This document shows positions 44,369 to 54,584 of a DNA stretch of 64,000 nucleotides, piece after piece. The stretch comes from Aestuariibacter sp. (GTDB lineage Bacteria; Pseudomonadota; Gammaproteobacteria; Enterobacterales; Alteromonadaceae), in the NCBI GenBank assembly GCA_017794925.1, contig CP051238.1, forward strand, positions 594,934 through 658,933, written 5' to 3'. Position 1 is the first letter of the stretch, and the number at the start of each line of letters is the position of its first letter. Under the pieces are notes generated by a model. The model was not told the DNA's origin. It did no database searches and was given only the letters and a program-made list of their open reading frames with translations. The translations under genes were made by a program, and so were the position numbers.

Positions 44369-47005
44369 ATGTCACCCGATTCGTCAAAATATGAGTTGTC
44401 TGAAGAGGAATTAAGGGAGCTTATTCCGCAACTTCAGCAGCTTACAGATAAGTATAAACGTGCCGAACGCGTTCAAAAGGCATTGTTTAATATTTCTGAA
44501 TTAGCCAGTTCGGTAAGTAACCTCTCTCACCTGTACCCGGCTATTCACGAAATTATCGGCGACTTTATGGAAGCCGAGAATTTCTTTGTTGCGTTTTGTG
44601 ACACCGACGGCGAATACGTGAACATGGCTTACTTTGTTGACGAGTTCGACGAACAGGTAATAAAACAACTCCCCGCCGAAAAGCTCAAGCAAGGCTTCAC
44701 CGGATATATATTAAATACCGGCAACCACATTTTTTACCGCAACCAAGACAAAGAAGAATTCAAAAAACAGGTTCAGTTTGAAGAAATTGGCAGCCCGCCT
44801 CATGAATTATTGGGTGTGCCATTAAAACGCGGCAACCAGGTTATTGGGGCTATGGTGGTGCAAACCTACGACAAAAACGTGTCGTACACCCACGAAGATT
44901 TAGAGGTATTGCTGTTCGTTTCTCAGCACATCGTTACCACGGTAGACCGGGTAAAAAACCGTGAGCTAACCGAACGCACTATTCGCGAGCGTACCCGCCA
45001 GCTTCGCCAAATTAACGACGATTTACAGGAAGAGATCCTGGAGCGACAGAAAGTCGAATCGTTGCAACAGGCGCTGTTTGAAATTTCTGAATTGTCGGCC
45101 TCCGCTGGCAAGGATATGGATTCATTCTACGAAGCACTGCACGACATTCTGGCCCGGCTTATCAGCGCGCCTAACTGTTACATTGCCACCCTGGATGAAA
45201 CCCGCGAATACCTCGACTTTCCCTATTTCAGCGATACACAGCACGACATGCCAAGTCGCCGGACGTTGGGGCTGGGTTTAACCGAATTTGTTATTCGCCG
45301 TGGTCAGGCCGAATTGATTGACCCGTCGCGTATTTTGTCGCTTACCGAGTCGGGCGACATTGACGTGTCAGTTGCCCAGGAGATTTTGCAACAAGCTAAC
45401 TCCTGGCTGGGTTCGCCGTTGATTATCGACGGTGAAGTGTATGGTGTGATTGCCGTACAGACCTACGGTAAGTCTGCAAAATATACCCCGCGTGATTTGG
45501 AATTGCTGCGCTTTGTGTCGCACCATATTGCGGTAGCGTTAGAGCGTAAGTTCAGAGCCGACGCGATTCAGGCTTACAACGAGCAGTTGGAAGAACGTGT
45601 TGAGGCCCGCACTCAGGAACTGAATGAAGCCAACGAAGTGCTGCGTCAGCAAATTGAAGAGCGTAAAGAGATTGAGCGTAAGCTCATTCACGATGCGCAC
45701 CACGACGCCCTCACCGATTTGCCCAACCGCGCCATGTTTACCAGCCGTCTGGAACTGGCGGTTGCCAATAAGCAGCGCCACCCGGAAAACATGTTTGCGG
45801 TTCTGTTTATTGACCTGGACCGCTTTAAGATCATCAATGACACGCTGGGGCACCACGCTGGCGACGAATTCTTAATTGAAGTGTCCAAGCGCATCACACA
45901 CTGTATTCGAGGCCATGATTTACTGGCCCGGTTAGGCGGCGATGAATTTGTATTGTTACTGGATGCGTTTGCCGACTCTGCCGATGTGGAAGAAGTGTCG
46001 GCCCGTATTATCGAGTCTATTTCTGAGCCGTTTATTTTAGACGGCAAAGAAATGTATTCGGGTGCAAGTATCGGTATTGCTCACCTTGAAACCTATTACC
46101 GCACTGCCGACGAAGTGATTCGCGACGCCGATGCCGCCATGTACCAGGCCAAATCACTGGGCCGTGGCCGTTATGTGATGTTTGATAAGAGCATGCGTGA
46201 GCGGTTACTGGAAGAGCTGGAGCTGGAGAACGAATTTCGTCGTTCGTTACGTGATTCTGAGTTTGAATGCTATTTGCAGCCTATTATTGACCTGCGCAAT
46301 CAACAACCTTTGTACCACGAGCTCTATGTTCGTTGGGTGCACCCGACGATGGGAAAAGTGGCGCGCGAGCAGTTCCGTCAGGTTGCCGAACACAGCGGCT
46401 TAACACTGGATTTAGATCTGTATCAGCTTCGCAGTGCCTGCCAACTGCTGGCGACATGGCCCAAAACAAGCTATGCCGGGCATGAGCCAAGAATTGGTGT
46501 GAACGTGTCGATTAATCACTTACTGCAATCTTCGCTGGTGAACAAGATCCTGACGATTATCAATGAATCGGGAGTCAGTCCATCACAGCTGGTATTTGAG
46601 TTCGACGAAAACGATTTGAACCGCCGTTCTCAGTATATTTTGCCTGCCATTAAAAAACTGAAACGCGCAGGGGTAACCCTGGTGCTGGATAACTTTGGTA
46701 GCGGATTAGCCTCGCTGAGTTATTTGTTCTCCTACCCCTTCGACTTTATTAAAATTGACCACCGGTTTATTAAATCGCTGCCACGCTCGTTGCGTAACCT
46801 CAAGCTGATCCAGTCGGTTATGTTAATTTCGGGTCACCTGAAGTTTGAAGTGATTGCCGAGGGGATTGATTCCAACTCACAGTTAGAATCCCTGAAAGAC
46901 ATTGAGTGTATCTATGGGCAGGGGCGTTTCCTTGAACCGCCACAGTTACTGCCCAGCGTGCAGGTAAACAGTGAAGAAAAAAGCGCCAATGCAAAACAAG
47001 CGTGA
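44369..47005 (+). CDS. GAF-GAF-GGDEF-EAL protein with degenerate EAL
   Basis: Cytoplasmic c-di-GMP protein of 878 aa. Two similar GAF domains (about 35-190 and 235-395), a coiled coil (about 395-440, 'ERVEARTQELNEANEVL'), GGDEF (about 445-605) with intact 'RLGGDEF' and the inhibitory I-site 'RGHD', then an EAL domain (about 620-865). In the latter the EAL motif reads ELY ('HELYVRW') and DDFGTG reads DNFGSG, while other metal-ligand positions ('FEFDE', 'AEGID') remain. Most likely an active, feedback-inhibited diguanylate cyclase with weak or no phosphodiesterase activity. Signal ligands of the GAF domains are unknown. Confidence 0.92.
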   Translation: MSPDSSKYELSEEELRELIPQLQQLTDKYKRAERVQKALFNISELASSVSNLSHLYPAIHEIIGDFMEAENFFVAFCDTDGEYVNMAYFVDEFDEQVIKQLPAEKLKQGFTGYILNTGNHIFYRNQDKEEFKKQVQFEEIGSPPHELLGVPLKRGNQVIGAMVVQTYDKNVSYTHEDLEVLLFVSQHIVTTVDRVKNRELTERTIRERTRQLRQINDDLQEEILERQKVESLQQALFEISELSASAGKDMDSFYEALHDILARLISAPNCYIATLDETREYLDFPYFSDTQHDMPSRRTLGLGLTEFVIRRGQAELIDPSRILSLTESGDIDVSVAQEILQQANSWLGSPLIIDGEVYGVIAVQTYGKSAKYTPRDLELLRFVSHHIAVALERKFRADAIQAYNEQLEERVEARTQELNEANEVLRQQIEERKEIERKLIHDAHHDALTDLPNRAMFTSRLELAVANKQRHPENMFAVLFIDLDRFKIINDTLGHHAGDEFLIEVSKRITHCIRGHDLLARLGGDEFVLLLDAFADSADVEEVSARIIESISEPFILDGKEMYSGASIGIAHLETYYRTADEVIRDADAAMYQAKSLGRGRYVMFDKSMRERLLEELELENEFRRSLRDSEFECYLQPIIDLRNQQPLYHELYVRWVHPTMGKVAREQFRQVAEHSGLTLDLDLYQLRSACQLLATWPKTSYAGHEPRIGVNVSINHLLQSSLVNKILTIINESGVSPSQLVFEFDENDLNRRSQYILPAIKKLKRAGVTLVLDNFGSGLASLSYLFSYPFDFIKIDHRFIKSLPRSLRNLKLIQSVMLISGHLKFEVIAEGIDSNSQLESLKDIECIYGQGRFLEPPQLLPSVQVNSEEKSANAKQA

Positions 47006-47023
47006 TCCGCATCCGGCTATTCT

Positions 47024-49045
47024 TTAGCTTTTTGACTGACCTAACATACTGCGTAAATTCGCAATACTGGCCTGCCCTTTTTGCTGACGCTCTTCGGGGC
47101 TCGCCTTTTTCTTTTTATCTTCCCATTGCAGATCGTCGGGTGGCAGTTCGTAAAGAAAACGACTGGGTTCTGGCTGAATCACTTCACCAAACTGGCGGCG
47201 TTCTTTCGACAGGGTAAAAATAAGCTCACGCTGGGCCCGGGTGATCCCCACGTATGCCAAACGGCGTTCTTCTTCTACGTTGTCTTCGTCTATGCTGCTT
47301 TGGTGAGGTAACAGGCCTTCTTCCATACCCACCAGGAATACAATGGGGAATTCCAGCCCTTTCGACGCATGCAGTGTCATTAACTGAACCTGATCAGCTT
47401 CGCCTTCTTCCTCGCCACGTTCCATCATGTCGCGCAGAATTAAGCGGTTTACCACTTCCTGCAGGGTCATGGGTGCATCCAGTTCATTGCCTTCCAGCAT
47501 GTCGGTTACCCAACCAAACAGGGTACTGACGTTGGCCATGGCCATTTCAGCCGCTTTGGGGCTTGGGCTGTGTTCGTACAGCCATTCTTCGTAACCCATT
47601 GCCCGAATCATGCTTCTTAACGTAGCGGCCGTATCACCACGCACGGCCTCGTCTGACAAGGTAACGATCCAGCGCGCGAAGTTGTGTACTGCCAGATAGC
47701 CTTTGCCAGTCAGGACGCTGCTAAGACTGTCATGACAAGCAGCTTCGAACATCGACACGCCCAAATGATTCGCAAAGTTACCCAGCTTTTCCAACGTTGC
47801 GCGTCCAATCCCGCGACTTGGGGTATTGATTATGCGCAGCAACGCATTGTCGTCGTCCTGATTCACCAACAGGCGTAAGTAAGACATGATGTCTTTGATC
47901 TCAGCACGCCCAAAGAACGACATACCACCACTGATTTTGTAGGGAATGCGGTTGCTCATTAACAGCTTTTCGAACAAGCGGCTTTGGTGATTACCCCGGT
48001 ACAAAATGGCGTAGTCTTTAAACTGGGTGCGATTGGTAAACTTGTGCGCCAGCAGTTCCGCCACCACCCGCTCGGCTTCGTGCTCTTCGTTTTTTGCCAC
48101 CACCACGCGCAAGTGGTCACCGTAGCCCAGCGCGGAGTACAGGGTTTTGTCAAAAATATGCGGGTTATTTTGAATCAGGATGTTAGCACAATGCAGTATT
48201 CGGCCAGATGAGCGGTAGTTCTGCTCCAACTTGATCACGTTTAAGCGTGGAAAGTCTTCCTGCAACAAATTCAGGTTTTGCGGCCTGGCACCCCGCCAGG
48301 AATAGATTGACTGATCGTCATCGCCTACCACTGTAAAGCGGGCGCGTTCGCCCACCAGCAGTTTTACCAGTTCGTACTGGCTGGTATTGGTGTCCTGATA
48401 CTCGTCCACCAGCAGATAGTGGATACGCGACTGCCACTTTGTACGTGCCGCCTCGTTAGCCTTCAACAATAAAGTGGGCAGCATGATCAGATCGTCAAAA
48501 TCCAGCGCATTGTATGCTTTCAGGTGATTCTGGTATTGCTGGTAATAGCCTGCGAATTCTTTTTCACCCTGACTGGTTGCTTTCTTCAGCAGCATATCCG
48601 GGGTTAACAGGTCATTCTTCCAGTTTGAAATACACGACTGCAACAGCTTCAGCTGATCCTTGTCACCGTCCAATGAATGCTCGGTTAAGTCGTTCAGCAG
48701 CGCCATGGTGTCTTTGTCGTCGAACAGTGAAAAGCCCGATTTTAGCCCTAGCGCTTTCACTTCAGACTTAATAATATTCAGGCCCAGCGTGTGAAACGTA
48801 GACACTTTCAGGCCTTTAGCTTCTGGCTTACCCAAGGTTTGCGCCACACGCTCTTTCATTTCCCGTGCGGCTTTGTTGGTAAAGGTGACCGCGGCAATGT
48901 AACGGGCCGGCATATCGCAATTACGCACAAGGTGAGCAATTTTGTTGGTGATCACCCGGGTTTTACCACTGCCCGCACCGGCCAGCACCAAACAGGGGCC
49001 TGACACATAAGTTACAGCGGATTCTTGGGCGGGATTTAATTTCAT
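47024..49045 (-). CDS. rep: ATP-dependent DNA helicase Rep
   Basis: SF1A 3'-5' helicase of 673 aa that assists replication forks past obstacles. It closely follows E. coli Rep along its length: '[17 protein letters not shown]', '[14 protein letters not shown]', '[19 protein letters not shown]', '[19 protein letters not shown]', '[12 protein letters not shown]', '[14 protein letters not shown]' and '[14 protein letters not shown]'. Length is normal. It is convergent with the GGDEF/EAL gene (18-bp gap). Confidence 0.97.
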   Translation of the reverse strand: MKLNPAQESAVTYVSGPCLVLAGAGSGKTRVITNKIAHLVRNCDMPARYIAAVTFTNKAAREMKERVAQTLGKPEAKGLKVSTFHTLGLNIIKSEVKALGLKSGFSLFDDKDTMALLNDLTEHSLDGDKDQLKLLQSCISNWKNDLLTPDMLLKKATSQGEKEFAGYYQQYQNHLKAYNALDFDDLIMLPTLLLKANEAARTKWQSRIHYLLVDEYQDTNTSQYELVKLLVGERARFTVVGDDDQSIYSWRGARPQNLNLLQEDFPRLNVIKLEQNYRSSGRILHCANILIQNNPHIFDKTLYSALGYGDHLRVVVAKNEEHEAERVVAELLAHKFTNRTQFKDYAILYRGNHQSRLFEKLLMSNRIPYKISGGMSFFGRAEIKDIMSYLRLLVNQDDDNALLRIINTPSRGIGRATLEKLGNFANHLGVSMFEAACHDSLSSVLTGKGYLAVHNFARWIVTLSDEAVRGDTAATLRSMIRAMGYEEWLYEHSPSPKAAEMAMANVSTLFGWVTDMLEGNELDAPMTLQEVVNRLILRDMMERGEEEGEADQVQLMTLHASKGLEFPIVFLVGMEEGLLPHQSSIDEDNVEEERRLAYVGITRAQRELIFTLSKERRQFGEVIQPEPSRFLYELPPDDLQWEDKKKKASPEERQQKGQASIANLRSMLGQSKS

Positions 49046-49228
49046 GTGCGCAAATTGCTCGTTAAAGGCTCGGTGAATTCAGTTTCAGACATAGTTGTGC
49101 TCATAGCGAACACGCAGGGGCGTTATTGTAATCGACCACGCGGAATAATCCGAGCGTTGATTGTATTGCATCGCCGGGTAATCAATTTAGAATAGACCAA
49201 CACGAAAAAGCGAAATCAGGACACCCAC

Positions 49229-49480
49229 ATGTTAGATCCAAAGAAACTGGAAGAGATTGCCCGTCAGATTGCCGACTCAGTCCCACCCGGCGTAAAGAAC
49301 ATGGCCGAAGAAGCCGAAGGGAAAATCAAGCAGGTACTGCAGGCTCAGTTGTCTAAACTGGATTTGGTGACGCGCGAAGAATTCGACATTCAGACACAGG
49401 TGCTTATTCGCACCCGCGAAAAGCTGGAAGCCATGGAAAGCCGCATTGCTGCGTTAGAAGCCCAGCAAGCAGACAAATAA
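49229..49480 (+). CDS. ubiK: Ubiquinone biosynthesis accessory factor UbiK
   Basis: 83 aa, matching the UbiK/YqiC family ('[19 protein letters not shown]', '[32 protein letters not shown]'). It is an amphipathic helical protein with a C-terminal coiled coil for trimerisation, and in E. coli it works with UbiJ in the aerobic ubiquinone complex. It lies beside ubiA, another ubiquinone gene, in convergent orientation with a 5-bp gap. Confidence 0.93.
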   Translation: MLDPKKLEEIARQIADSVPPGVKNMAEEAEGKIKQVLQAQLSKLDLVTREEFDIQTQVLIRTREKLEAMESRIAALEAQQADK

Positions 49481-49485
49481 GCCTG

Positions 49486-50355
49486 CTACAACGCGAACGC
49501 GTAATCGGCTGCTAAGCCTACGGCAACCACCATGCCCACATAGTGGTTGTCGAGGAAGGCTTTAAAGCAGGCATCTCTGTCGCGAAAGCGAATGCTGTAG
49601 TGTTGATGAATGAATAACACGGCAGCCGCTACCAATCCCACATAAGCCAGCAACCCTCTCCCTGTTAGCATAAATACCATCGCCAGCATGGCCAGCACAA
49701 TGACTTCCAGTGTACCAACAATGAGTTTGTCGAACCGGCCAAACAGAATAGCGCTGGATTTAATCCCAATGATGACATCATCGTCGCGGTCGACCATGGC
49801 GTACAAGGTATCGTAAGCAATGGTCCACAATAAATTAGCGATGAACAATAGCCATCCCCAGGCAGGGATCTCACCGTATACTGCCATAATGGCCATGGGA
49901 ATAGACCAGCCGTAGGCTGCACCTAACACGGCTTGAGGCAAATACGTATAGCGCTTCATAAAGGGGTAACATGCCGCCAGTCCAAGTGCGACTACCGACA
50001 GCAAAATGGTTTGCCAACTTAACTGCAATACCAGCACGAATGCCACGCCAATTAGCACAGCAAAAAGCTGCAAGGCTTCTTTTTCAGTCACGTCGCCTGA
50101 CACCAGCGGGCGCATATTCGTTCGTTTGACGCTACCATCGAAGTGCCTGTCGGCATAGTCGTTTATTACGCATCCAGCCGAACGCATTACCACTACACCC
50201 AAGGTAAACACCACCAGCTCCAATAAAGGCGGCATCCCCTGCGCGGCGAGCATGAGTGCCCATAATGTCGGCCAGAACAGTAAATAAATACCAATGGGCT
50301 TATCCAGCCGCATTAATCGTTTATAGTGAGGTAGGTTTTGTAGCGACAACAACAT
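49486..50355 (-). CDS. ubiA: 4-hydroxybenzoate octaprenyltransferase
   Basis: Inner-membrane prenyltransferase of about 289 aa that joins 4-hydroxybenzoate to the polyprenyl chain in ubiquinone synthesis. Two Asp-rich motifs are present: '[15 protein letters not shown]' (first DxxxD) and '[13 protein letters not shown]' (second). Eight to nine hydrophobic helices and the N-terminal '[20 protein letters not shown]' are typical. ATG 50355 is preferred over TTG 50364. No ubiC is adjacent. Confidence 0.95.
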   Translation of the reverse strand: MLLSLQNLPHYKRLMRLDKPIGIYLLFWPTLWALMLAAQGMPPLLELVVFTLGVVVMRSAGCVINDYADRHFDGSVKRTNMRPLVSGDVTEKEALQLFAVLIGVAFVLVLQLSWQTILLSVVALGLAACYPFMKRYTYLPQAVLGAAYGWSIPMAIMAVYGEIPAWGWLLFIANLLWTIAYDTLYAMVDRDDDVIIGIKSSAILFGRFDKLIVGTLEVIVLAMLAMVFMLTGRGLLAYVGLVAAAVLFIHQHYSIRFRDRDACFKAFLDNHYVGMVVAVGLAADYAFAL

Positions 50356-50541
50356 GTTTGGCAATCAAAATTACTCTGCCGAAACAGACGTTTTATGGCT
50401 TTTGTTGTCTGTTTCAGGGCTAAATGCTAAAAAAAGCAGTGTAACACCCTTTGAAGTCTACGACATTAATCTAAAGTAGGTTGTACGGGCTGGCTGTCTC
50501 AACTAGAATTTAAGCAATTCAATTTTCTGGAAATCTTCTTA

Positions 50542-50946
50542 ATGAAGCAATTTGTTCTGCTGGTTATGTTACTTGGCACCGGCCTCTTCGCACATTCTGC
50601 CGTTGCTCAGGACAAACCTAACTATGCTTATATTGGCATAGAGCCTGAAATTGTGACTAACTACCTGGGTGCCAGCGCGATAAAGCTAGGCTATGTCCGG
50701 GTGATGATTGAAGTGATGGTAGGTGATGTTGATCAACTTGAGTTAGTTGAGCACCATATGCCGCTACTGCGTTCGACGGCTATTGAGATATTTGGTCGCC
50801 AGCCTGAAGAAAAAGTGAAATCGCTGACCGGACGTGAAGATATTCGTCGCGCCATTTTAGCGGCATTTCAGGATTCCATGTCGAAAGAAACCGGCGCACC
50901 GGTAATAAAAGAAATCATCTTTACTAAGTATCTGCACCAGAGTTAA
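50542..50946 (+). CDS. FliL-like exported protein
   Basis: 134 aa with a signal peptide ('LLVMLLGTGLFAHSAVAQ'). The body matches the periplasmic domain of FliL: 'IGIEPEIVTNYLG', 'YVRVMIEVMVGD', 'HMPLLRSTAIEIFG', 'DIRRAILAAFQDSM' and 'IKEIIFTKYLHQ'. It is not in a flagellar operon and has a cleavable signal rather than the membrane anchor of true FliL. The same gene is found divergent from ubiA in other Alteromonadales, from memory. Function unknown. Confidence 0.85.
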   Translation: MKQFVLLVMLLGTGLFAHSAVAQDKPNYAYIGIEPEIVTNYLGASAIKLGYVRVMIEVMVGDVDQLELVEHHMPLLRSTAIEIFGRQPEEKVKSLTGREDIRRAILAAFQDSMSKETGAPVIKEIIFTKYLHQS

Positions 50947-50974
50947 CGCAGCGACGGGATTCAGCAATAGCGAG

Positions 50975-51006
50975 CGGCAATACAAAGGTATTGCCGTTAT
51001 TGTTTT
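50975..51006 (+). terminator. Rho-independent terminator of the FliL-like gene
   Basis: Perfect 9-bp stem CGGCAATAC/GTATTGCCG with AAAG loop and a T-rich tail, 29 bp after the stop codon. Confidence 0.88.
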
Positions 51007-51875
51007 CAGGCTTCGTGATTTTCCTGAGCACCTGAACCCAGGTGCAACATCCAGGCAATCACACAACCACTGATTAATCCGGCAGTATGCGCTGCATTGG
51101 CCATATTCACCCACAGAATATCTGCATAACCCAGTACCAACCATACCAGCATAAAGCCGATGACCGGTTTAGGCAGGTTGATACCCCTGCTTGGGCGAAG
51201 CCAGCCAACGATCCACACAAAACCGAGTACACCGTATACCACACCAGACAGGCCGCCAAAATTAGGGCCAGCAGCAATAAGCTGCGCAAGGTTACTCACT
51301 ACCGCCGTTACAACAAACAGCAAAATCAGAAAGCTGGTACCCAGCTTGTGTTCAATGCGGCCGCCTAACATACACCACCACAGCAGGTTAAACACAAAGT
51401 GCACCATGCTGAAATGAATCAGTGCGGGACCCAGCAAACGCCACCATTCGTTGTTCTGCACTAACTGACCCAACGGCTGAATCATCAGGTGTTCTGCAAT
51501 GGGTTGGAATAACCCCAATAGCGACAACAGGAATACCAGCGTGCAGGTAAATAAAATAGCACCGCAAAACGGCGCTCTGCGCAGCCAGATCAGCCAGCGT
51601 TTTGTGTCGAAAGTGGGTTTGGACGGCGTTTTTACGTCGGTACGCTCAGAATGCTGCCACGCTGCCTGCTGATACTTGGGATCGTTGGGCGCCTGCACAA
51701 AGGCCTGACAAATCGGAAGTGCCTTATCGAGGTCTTCATCGTTATTCACTTGCACAAGGTATTGATCTTGCGCTTCGTCGTGAATCACCGTGACATCAAT
51801 ATGTTGAGAGGTTAAATAGCTCGCCAGCAGGTCGGCATACCGAAGCTGGCGAATCGCTATCAGGGGTTTGGCCAC
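51006..51875 (-). CDS. glpG: Rhomboid intramembrane serine protease GlpG
   Basis: 289 aa. An N-terminal cytoplasmic domain (about 1-95) is followed by six membrane helices. Catalytic Ser is in 'GGLSGVVYGVLGF' and catalytic His in 'NAAHTAGLISG'; 'IHFSMVHFVFNLLWWCMLG' carries the conserved HxxxN region. It cleaves membrane proteins within the bilayer. It lies 2 bp downstream of glpE on the same strand, the usual glpE-glpG arrangement. Confidence 0.94.
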   Translation of the reverse strand: MAKPLIAIRQLRYADLLASYLTSQHIDVTVIHDEAQDQYLVQVNNDEDLDKALPICQAFVQAPNDPKYQQAAWQHSERTDVKTPSKPTFDTKRWLIWLRRAPFCGAILFTCTLVFLLSLLGLFQPIAEHLMIQPLGQLVQNNEWWRLLGPALIHFSMVHFVFNLLWWCMLGGRIEHKLGTSFLILLFVVTAVVSNLAQLIAAGPNFGGLSGVVYGVLGFVWIVGWLRPSRGINLPKPVIGFMLVWLVLGYADILWVNMANAAHTAGLISGCVIAWMLHLGSGAQENHEA

Positions 51876-51877
51876 TG

Positions 51878-52189
51878 TTAGTCAGTCACCACGGGTTGGC
51901 CCAAGCGCCAACCTTCAAATCCGCCATCCATGCTGTATACCTGCTCGTAGCCCTGCCCCACTAAAAACTGGGCGGCTTGCTGGCTGCTAACACCGTGATA
52001 GCACACCACCACTACCGGCTGTGTTTTAGGCGTGTTTTCCATAAACGCGGCCAGATTGTCATTAGACAGGTTGACTGCCCCTTCCATGTGGCCAGCCTGA
52101 AATGAGCCGGCATCACGGATATCGGCTACCACAACGTCGCCGAGTTGTTCGGCAACTTGTGCCACAGAGATATGTTCAAACGCTTGCAT
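51878..52189 (-). CDS. glpE: Thiosulfate sulfurtransferase GlpE
   Basis: Single-domain rhodanese of 103 aa that transfers sulfur from thiosulfate to cyanide or thiols. The active-site loop is 'VVVCYHGVSSQQAA' with the catalytic Cys; 'VVADIRDAGSFQAGHMEGAVNL' is the standard rhodanese entry motif. It is followed by glpG and preceded closely by tdh, so it may be part of a kbl-tdh-glpE-glpG transcript. Confidence 0.94.
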   Translation of the reverse strand: MQAFEHISVAQVAEQLGDVVVADIRDAGSFQAGHMEGAVNLSNDNLAAFMENTPKTQPVVVVCYHGVSSQQAAQFLVGQGYEQVYSMDGGFEGWRLGQPVVTD

Positions 52190-52197
52190 AATATGAG

Positions 52198-53223
52198 CTA
52201 CTGCCAGTTAAGAATAACTTTTCCGGAATGTCCTGAGCCCATAGTATCAAATCCCTGCTGGAATTCATCTACTGAAAACTGATGCGTAATAATAGGCGAA
52301 ATATCCAGACCACTTTGGATCAGGCTGGCCATCTTGTACCAGGTTTCAAACATTTCTCGGCCGTAAATGCCTTTGATCACCAAGCCTTTAAAAATTACCT
52401 GGTTCCAGTCGATGGCAACATCCTGTGGGGGAATACCCAGCATAGCAATCTTGCCACCGTTGTTCATGTTGTTCAGCATATCGCGAAACGCCACCGGCAC
52501 ACCGGACATCTCAAGGCCAATGTCGAACCCTTCAGTCATGCCCAACTGGTTCATCACGTCTTTCAGATTTTCTTCTGCAACGTTAACGGCGCTGGTTACG
52601 CCCATTTTCTCGGCGAGCGCCAGGCGATATGGGTTAACGTCTGTGATCACCACATGGCGCGCGCCTACGTGGCGTGCTACGGCAGCGGCCATAATGCCAA
52701 TAGGGCCAGCACCGGTGATCAGCACGTCCTCGCCTACCAAGTCAAACGACAGCGCAGTGTGAACCGCATTACCAAACGGGTCAAAGATAGACGCCAGGTC
52801 GTCGCTGATATTGTCAGGAATTTTAAATGCATTGAACGCAGGAATAACCAGGTATTCGGCAAACGCGCCAGCGCGGTTTACCCCAACCCCTTCGGTATTT
52901 CGGCACAGGTGACGACGGCCCGCACGGCAGTTACGGCAGTGTCCACAAGTAATATGGCCCTCGCCCGATACCCGGTCCCCGACTTTAAAGCCCTGCACTT
53001 CCTGACCCATATCAACCACTTCGCCCACGTACTCGTGGCCAACAACCATAGGCACAGGAATGGTCTTTTGGGCCCAGTCGTCCCAGTTATAAATGTGCAT
53101 GTCGGTGCCGCAAATAGCGGTTTTGCGAATTTTGATCAGCAGATCGTTATGCCCCACTTCCGGTTTAGCCGTATCTTCCAGCCAAATACCTTGCTGCGAG
53201 TGGCTTTTCACCAACGACTTCAT
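52198..53223 (-). CDS. tdh: L-threonine 3-dehydrogenase
   Basis: Zinc- and NAD-dependent dehydrogenase of 341 aa that oxidises L-threonine to 2-amino-3-ketobutyrate. Catalytic zinc ligand in '[15 protein letters not shown]' and '[12 protein letters not shown]'; structural zinc Cys cluster in '[15 protein letters not shown]'; nucleotide-binding '[15 protein letters not shown]'. Its start overlaps the kbl stop (ATGA), so the two enzymes of threonine breakdown are coupled. Confidence 0.97.
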   Translation of the reverse strand: MKSLVKSHSQQGIWLEDTAKPEVGHNDLLIKIRKTAICGTDMHIYNWDDWAQKTIPVPMVVGHEYVGEVVDMGQEVQGFKVGDRVSGEGHITCGHCRNCRAGRRHLCRNTEGVGVNRAGAFAEYLVIPAFNAFKIPDNISDDLASIFDPFGNAVHTALSFDLVGEDVLITGAGPIGIMAAAVARHVGARHVVITDVNPYRLALAEKMGVTSAVNVAEENLKDVMNQLGMTEGFDIGLEMSGVPVAFRDMLNNMNNGGKIAMLGIPPQDVAIDWNQVIFKGLVIKGIYGREMFETWYKMASLIQSGLDISPIITHQFSVDEFQQGFDTMGSGHSGKVILNWQ

Positions 53224-54416
53224 GCAATCACTCCTAACTCACGACCCACTTCAATGAAAGCATCAACGGCTTTGTCGACATGCTCGATGGTATGCGCTGC
53301 AGACATTTGTGTGCGAATTCGCGCTTGGCCTTTCGGTACAACCGGATAGGAGAATCCAATCACATACACGCCTTTGGACATCAGTTTATTTGCCATGTCG
53401 TTGGCCAGTTTGGCGTCGCCCAGCATAACCGGAATAATCGGGTGGTCTTTACCTGCAAGGGTAAAGCCGGCTTCTTCCATACGCGTACGGAAGTGTGCGG
53501 CATTACGCCAAAGTTGCTCGCGCAGCTCGTGGCCGTTGGCCATCATATCGAAAACTTTCAGAGACGCTGACACAATCGGTGGCGCCACTGAGTTAGAAAA
53601 CAGATACGGACGTGAGCGCTGACGTAACCAGTCTACCACGGCCTTTTTACCTGAAGTGTAACCACCTGACGCACCGCCTAAGGCTTTACCCAGTGTACCG
53701 GTGATAATGTCTACACGGCCCATTACATCACAGTATTCGTGACTTCCACGGCCGTTGTCACCCAAAAAGCCTGTAGCATGACAGTCGTCCACCATGACCA
53801 TGGCGTCATATTTATCAGCCAGATCACACACGCCTTTCAGGTTGGCAATAATGCCGTCCATAGAGAACACACCGTCAGTAGCAATAAGAATGAAGCGCGC
53901 ACCATCGGCTCTGGCTTGTTTAAGCTGCGCTTCCAGTGCCTGCATGTCGTTGTTGGCATAACGGTAACGTTTTGCTTTGCTCAGGCGCACACCGTCAATG
54001 ATGCTGGCGTGATTCAGCGCGTCTGACACAATCGCATCTTCCGGGCCCAGAATAGTCTCGAACAGGCCGCCATTTGCATCGAAGCAAGACGGATACAAAA
54101 TGGTGTCTTCTGTACCCAGGAAATCACTGATTTTGGTTTCCAGTGTTTTGTGGATGTCCTGTGTACCGCAAATAAAACGAACGGAAGCCATACCAAAACC
54201 GTGACTGTCGAGGCCATGTTTGGCAGCGTCGATTAAGTCGGGGTGATTTGCCAGGCCAAGGTAGTTATTGGCACAGAAGTTAATAACGTGCGAGCCATCC
54301 TGCGTTTCAATATCGGCTTGCTGTTGCGATGAAATGACACGCTCAACCTTATACAGCCCTTCTTCTTTGGTGGCTGCCAGTTGTGCTTCGATATGAGAAA
54401 TAAATGACGCAGACAT
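53220..54416 (-). CDS. kbl: Glycine C-acetyltransferase (2-amino-3-ketobutyrate CoA ligase)
   Basis: PLP enzyme of 398 aa that converts 2-amino-3-ketobutyrate and CoA into glycine and acetyl-CoA. The PLP-binding Lys is in '[18 protein letters not shown]'; '[14 protein letters not shown]' and '[18 protein letters not shown]' are family blocks. The normal length and the tdh partner leave little doubt. It is the first gene of the threonine operon. Confidence 0.97.
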   Translation of the reverse strand: MSASFISHIEAQLAATKEEGLYKVERVISSQQQADIETQDGSHVINFCANNYLGLANHPDLIDAAKHGLDSHGFGMASVRFICGTQDIHKTLETKISDFLGTEDTILYPSCFDANGGLFETILGPEDAIVSDALNHASIIDGVRLSKAKRYRYANNDMQALEAQLKQARADGARFILIATDGVFSMDGIIANLKGVCDLADKYDAMVMVDDCHATGFLGDNGRGSHEYCDVMGRVDIITGTLGKALGGASGGYTSGKKAVVDWLRQRSRPYLFSNSVAPPIVSASLKVFDMMANGHELREQLWRNAAHFRTRMEEAGFTLAGKDHPIIPVMLGDAKLANDMANKLMSKGVYVIGFSYPVVPKGQARIRTQMSAAHTIEHVDKAVDAFIEVGRELGVIA

Positions 54417-54584
54417 AGCGCTACTCCCGACGTTTAAATTTGCGGCGTATTGTACCTAAGTGCCTGAGGTTATGCCCTAGGGCGACTGGTTTGAGTACTT
54501 TACGTAAACGGCAAGGGTGTAAACTTTTTAGCACGCATTAAAGGGATCTACCCTATTCGTCAGGCGCTATAAGTTATTATCAGA

